From positions 1,034,320 to 1,098,319 of the forward strand of contig QPFY01000013.1 in the NCBI GenBank assembly GCA_003665825.1: DNA of 64,000 bases, written 5' to 3'. The DNA is from Microbotryum silenes-acaulis (lineage: Eukaryota; Basidiomycota; Microbotryomycetes; Microbotryales; Microbotryaceae). A program made the translations under genes and the position numbers. Positions 61,801-64,000 of the stretch are shown piece by piece; position 1 is the stretch's first letter; the number at the start of each line of letters is the position of its first letter. Below the pieces are notes generated by a model. The model was not told where the DNA came from, ran no database searches, and saw only the letters and a list, made by a program, of their open reading frames with translations.

Positions 61801-63286
61801 GATGGCCGAGGCAGCGGTGAAGGGTAAGCAGGGGCACGGTAGACTCAGAACGCGAGAGAAGGGCAAGCTGCTGACACTTGGTGTGATCCGCGTCCAAAAG
61901 GTAGAGACCGTCGTTAACCCTGGTACCGTGAGCAATGGCCTGGCCGTCCTTGGCGATGTCGATGCCGTCGCTGGTGAAGGCGAGTCGAACGCGGTCGGTG
62001 TCGCAGAGGCGAGAAACAGAGAGGAGGTTGACGTGGAGGCCCGGCGTGTGCAGAACGCCACGCAGCGTGATCGGATGTCCGGTCTTGGCAACGAACGCTA
62101 CGTCCCCCATACCAATGGCCGTGATACCGCCGGCGATGCCGCCGATCTTGGTGTGCGCCGTCTGGCGATAAGCCGTGAATAGAGAGCGATCGGCGACCAT
62201 GTGTGCCGTGGCGCCCGAGTCGACTACAAAGGCGTCAGTCGGGAGTTGCCGGCGAGCGAACAGGCAGGAGGCGAAATAGCCGATGTTAGGCTGTTGAGCG
62301 GCGGGGAGAGACGTGTCGTCCTGGTTGTCGTCGCCGGTGTGTTTCTGTTCGCCCCGGTGCTTGCAGTCGAGGGCCCAGTGACCTTTCTTGTGGCAGCGGC
62401 GGCAGGGGCCGGCGGGCGGGTGTGTCGCCCGTGAGGTGCAGTCGCGCAGACGGTGGCCGGGGGCGCGGCAGGCGGGACAAGGGGAGGCGGTGGCGAGCAT
62501 GGCCGAGTGCGATGACGAGAGTCCCGCCGAGCGAAGCTGGATGCGAATGCGATCCGTCAGCGTCGTGAGTTCCGGGAGGTCGCGTTGGTTGCGCTGCTCG
62601 TCCGTGAACGTGAGTCGGAAGCTGTCGAGGCAGGGTGGGACCATGGCGAGCACGTGAGTGGCGAGCACGTCGTTGAGCGAGGTTTTGGCGTCGCGGATTT
62701 CCTGCGCGATCGACATGTATTCACGGAGCCACGTGTCGTACGCCTCGACGGAGGCAGGCATCTTCCTGAAGTCCCAAAGGCGGGCGAACAACTCGAGGGT
62801 ACGAGTGGCGTCGTCCGGTGCGAAACGAGCCTTGAGTGCGGCGAAGATGCGTGGTGCCGACAGGTCGTCGCTGGGGATGGTGTCGAGGGTGGCTGAGACG
62901 TCGGCTGAGTCGATCGAGCCAACGATGATTTCACGCGCGGCGTCGTCACGGGCGGCAAGCTGGTCGGCCGTCCACGTCGGGGGAATGACACCGTCAAGAA
63001 CGTAACCACGGGCTTGATTTGGAAGCGCGAGACGGAGTTGACGTAACCAGTTTGTAAACGACTTAGGGCCGTCAAGGCGAGCGTGCTTGGGGAACACGAC
63101 TTTTGATGCGGTGGCGGTGTTTGCCTGCGTGGCAGTGACGGGCGGGGAGGCGGCGGCGGCGGCAGGGGGCTGTGAGGCCTGTAGAGCGGCAAGCTGTGCC
63201 TGTAGCGTGGCGATTTGCACGCTGATCGAAGGGTCAGGGGAGCTGATGTCCCTGGGGGGCGAAGGCGGGGCGGGGGAGCTGTCCAT
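58775..63286 (-). CDS. C2 copia Gag-Pol polyprotein (intact)
   Basis: 1,503 residues from ATG 63286, minus strand. Order: Gag with N-terminal coiled-coil-like segment and capsid-type region (about 1-255); zinc knuckles [14 protein letters not shown] and [14 protein letters not shown] (about 265-310); aspartic protease [12 protein letters not shown] (about 355); GAG-pre-integrase finger ([14 protein letters not shown] ... [10 protein letters not shown]); integrase core with [18 protein letters not shown] and [10 protein letters not shown] with [28 protein letters not shown] and YVDDLLIVS; RNase H with [27 protein letters not shown] and [12 protein letters not shown]. The frame crosses the polypurine tract and ends in the 3' LTR. 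One uninterrupted frame covers Gag and Pol, as in plant and fungal copia. Confidence 0.95.
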   Translation of the reverse strand: MDSSPAPPSPPRDISSPDPSISVQIATLQAQLAALQASQPPAAAAASPPVTATQANTATASKVVFPKHARLDGPKSFTNWLRQLRLALPNQARGYVLDGVIPPTWTADQLAARDDAAREIIVGSIDSADVSATLDTIPSDDLSAPRIFAALKARFAPDDATRTLELFARLWDFRKMPASVEAYDTWLREYMSIAQEIRDAKTSLNDVLATHVLAMVPPCLDSFRLTFTDEQRNQRDLPELTTLTDRIRIQLRSAGLSSSHSAMLATASPCPACRAPGHRLRDCTSRATHPPAGPCRRCHKKGHWALDCKHRGEQKHTGDDNQDDTSLPAAQQPNIGYFASCLFARRQLPTDAFVVDSGATAHMVADRSLFTAYRQTAHTKIGGIAGGITAIGMGDVAFVAKTGHPITLRGVLHTPGLHVNLLSVSRLCDTDRVRLAFTSDGIDIAKDGQAIAHGTRVNDGLYLLDADHTKCQQLALLSRSESTVPLLTLHRCLGHLAPSSIQKMIAAGLLDGFGAGYSDKDVEEFVCNACLGSKGHRLPFPDSESHSPERLGLVHSDVLSFPTPSLTGKRYLVTFLDDHSRKLWAYAIDHKSDVFPTFQTWLAEVELETNARLKTLRTDNGGEYRSNAFTEFCKSRGIRRQYSIPYTPQQNGRAERVNLSIVEGILALLADSHLPATFWDEAAAYFVYCKNRCSHSALAKQTPESVWNGRRTTTTALHPFGCAAWLTVAPDLRSKLDPKAARVIFTGYDLASKAFRFFDHYTNKVVIGRNATFLDDDFPGLPINTPVDVDNTERQFVIPADTPAPAVKTRTPLVRSAHMDVSSSLDDSAMSAVDVAPGYTGGSLLNSTDISPSPSPSLVPLSSPATSSAGGPSLDDSDDPLDLLNSNTAVRLNLMDVHRSDDDTLVTPAPAIAPAEQPSDDDSPDEIDFLSRHHRAFIATDDDDPTLDAIEPVKSITSDPQTWREAMSSDEHDIWAQAAAAEFTAMRDDFKVFTIEPRSSVPPGATIVTSKFVWKTKRDARGEVTGHKARLVAQGNRQRDGIDFSETFAPVARFSSIRCLLALAAANGYHVHQADIDKAYLHGELDHDIWMTTPRGFDFPSDKILRLRRSIYGLKQAGRIWNRHIDTSLRSLGYKATGTDHCIYSHIDDQQRPHYIALYVDDLLIVSPALDEIERVISGLEQRYGVKRLGPAEYILGIQIRRLDDGSIALSQERYIMDVLARFHFDTTTRGATVPMTPGLSLTAVPGQGTERIRSWYLQAIGSLLYISLGTRPDIAFAVSYLSRFANNPGRRHWIAVKHVLRYLRATYRDELLYARGPAKVTGVVGYSDANWGACVDTSISTMGFVFYLAGSAVSWSSKRQTRVADSTTDAEYLALSHAGKEAIYLTQLLSELHVRPIDAAHIFTDNEAAAAVAHDPVRTSGTRHIRLREHFVRDMVNRGDISLSHVGTADMVADLFTKALGPKIFGIHCYALGLRTRHPRLKSTSRSRGGGVRNPLSARVRT

Positions 63287-63380
63287 GCTGCGATGGTGCG
63301 ATGGGCTGGGGCGGCTCGAGTGGCTGGGCTCGAGGGAAAAATTTCAAGCGGCGGGGCTGGTAGCTCGTGGGCTTATAACC

Positions 63381-63709
63381 TATTCGATCAACTCTACTAC
63401 GTCAGCGATGTAGTTATAGCCAAGAGTGATGAATATCATTTCAACATACCTATTCGATCAACTCTACTACGTCAGCGATGTAGTTATAGCCAAGAGTGAT
63501 GAATAGGAATCTAACAGTAAGGGAGCCGCGCGCCCCAAGTCCTCAGCCAGCGAGCCTCGGGGCTGAGCCAATGTGCCAGGCTCGCTGCGCGCGCCTAAGT
63601 CCTGGGCCGATGCGCCCGGCTCGCTCCGCGCGCCTAAGTCCTGGGCCGATGCGCCCGGCTCGCTCCGCGCGCCTAAGTCCTGACCCGAGCGGAGAGTGGA
63701 TTCCTCACA
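63381..63709 (-). repeat. C2(-) 5' LTR
   Basis: Mirror of 58483-58811. Followed on the minus strand by the primer site GGTTATAAGCCC (complement at 63369-63380). The 70-base duplication spans 63380-63449 with minus-strand borders GTATGT ... AATAG. Confidence 0.92.
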
Positions 63710-63907
63710 CTGGAGCAGGGCGATCGTCCCTCGATGATCGTGCGGTTTGTCCTTTCGGCTCGGCCGTTCTGCTCCGGGGTGTACGGGATTGTGAGCTGCT
63801 TGGTAATGCCGTGGTGAGAGCAGTACTCAATGAAGGCTTTGGACGTGTATTCGCCGCCATTGTCTGTTCGTAATGTGCGGAGCTTGAGGCCCGTTGAGCG
63901 TTCGATC
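63710..63907 (-). pseudogene. C1 integrase scrap
   Basis: Minus strand reads [20 protein letters not shown], then [18 protein letters not shown] and [14 protein letters not shown]. One C is missing near 63727-63730 (GTCCCTCG for GTCCCCTCG), shifting the frame. Cut by the C2 LTR on the left and a C1 LTR on the right. Confidence 0.85.
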
Positions 63908-64000
63908 TGTTGAATCGTATGTCTCGGGAGGGGACTGGATCGGCAACCAGTGAGTACACGAGACACAGTACGAGTTGTGGGAAGTATATTGGAGCGTTAG
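63908..64000 (-). repeat. C1 LTR, partial at window edge
   Basis: Reads TGTTGAATCGTATGTCTCGG onward, the complement of the C1 LTR 3' end, and runs off the window. The element body or solo status cannot be judged. Confidence 0.8.

Larger units (their letters stand above)
58483..63709 (-). mobile_element. Complete C2 copia element
   Basis: 5,227 bases with 329-base LTRs (58483-58811 and 63381-63709) that look identical by eye, an intact 1,503-codon frame, primer site and polypurine tract. Probably autonomous and recently active. Flanks are CCGAC (C2+) on the left and CTGGA (C1) on the right: no target duplication despite identical LTRs. Confidence 0.92.

Overview
This is eukaryotic nuclear DNA, most likely from a basidiomycete fungus. 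The host genes are GC-rich, closely packed and cut by many short GT-AG introns, and their products are ordinary fungal housekeeping proteins. A Pucciniomycotina or Microbotryomycetes-type yeast would fit, but I cannot prove that rank from this window.

Gene-dense arm (1-14,618). Seven genes have exon models whose reading phases close at every splice junction: the 5' end of TRM1 (tRNA m2,2G26 methyltransferase, minus strand, running off the left edge), pICln (methylosome subunit), an ELO fatty-acid elongase, an alpha/beta hydrolase, mitochondrial citrate synthase (10 exons), ARPC2 of the Arp2/3 complex (minus), and a TMS1/SERINC membrane protein. They are unrelated in pathway. The fungal arrangement is monocistronic genes separated by 0.3-1 kb.

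Transposon block (about 15,240 to the right edge, over 48 kb). No host gene is visible here. The block is a nested pile of LTR retrotransposons plus one LINE scrap. I name the families locally. G is a chromodomain-bearing Ty3/gypsy element (571-bp LTRs, 7.4 kb, two copies). C1 is a Ty1/copia element with no Gag region, whose polyprotein starts with a hydrophobic segment. C2 is a conventional Gag-Pol copia with two zinc knuckles. D is a non-autonomous element with about 1.25-kb LTRs around a 572-bp core, sharing primer-site and polypurine-tract features with C1. The order is: copia-like leader fused to a gypsy integrase; decayed G solo LTR; LINE tail; C2(-) truncated; G copy A; C1(-) carrying a nested C1(+); then a repeat of the segment G-C1(-)-C1(+) as a tandem duplication with a 13,555-bp offset; D; C1(+); C1(-) scrap; two D LTR scraps; C2(+) truncated; a complete C2(-); C1(-) scrap and LTR.

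What stands out. The gag-less, membrane-anchored C1 architecture occurs in all four copies that retain the 5' end. LTRs of C1, C2 and D contain tandem duplications whose junction reads exactly as a GT...AG intron. The D family may be mobilised by C1. Almost every element boundary lacks a target-site duplication and joins two different host elements, which points to ectopic recombination between copies. The exception is C1(+) at 29,897-33,913, with a 5-bp AGCTA duplication. A short cluster of differences between the two 13.6-kb units looks like a gene-conversion tract. A chromodomain-element and copia block next to a gene-dense arm is a reasonable candidate for pericentromeric or centromeric heterochromatin.
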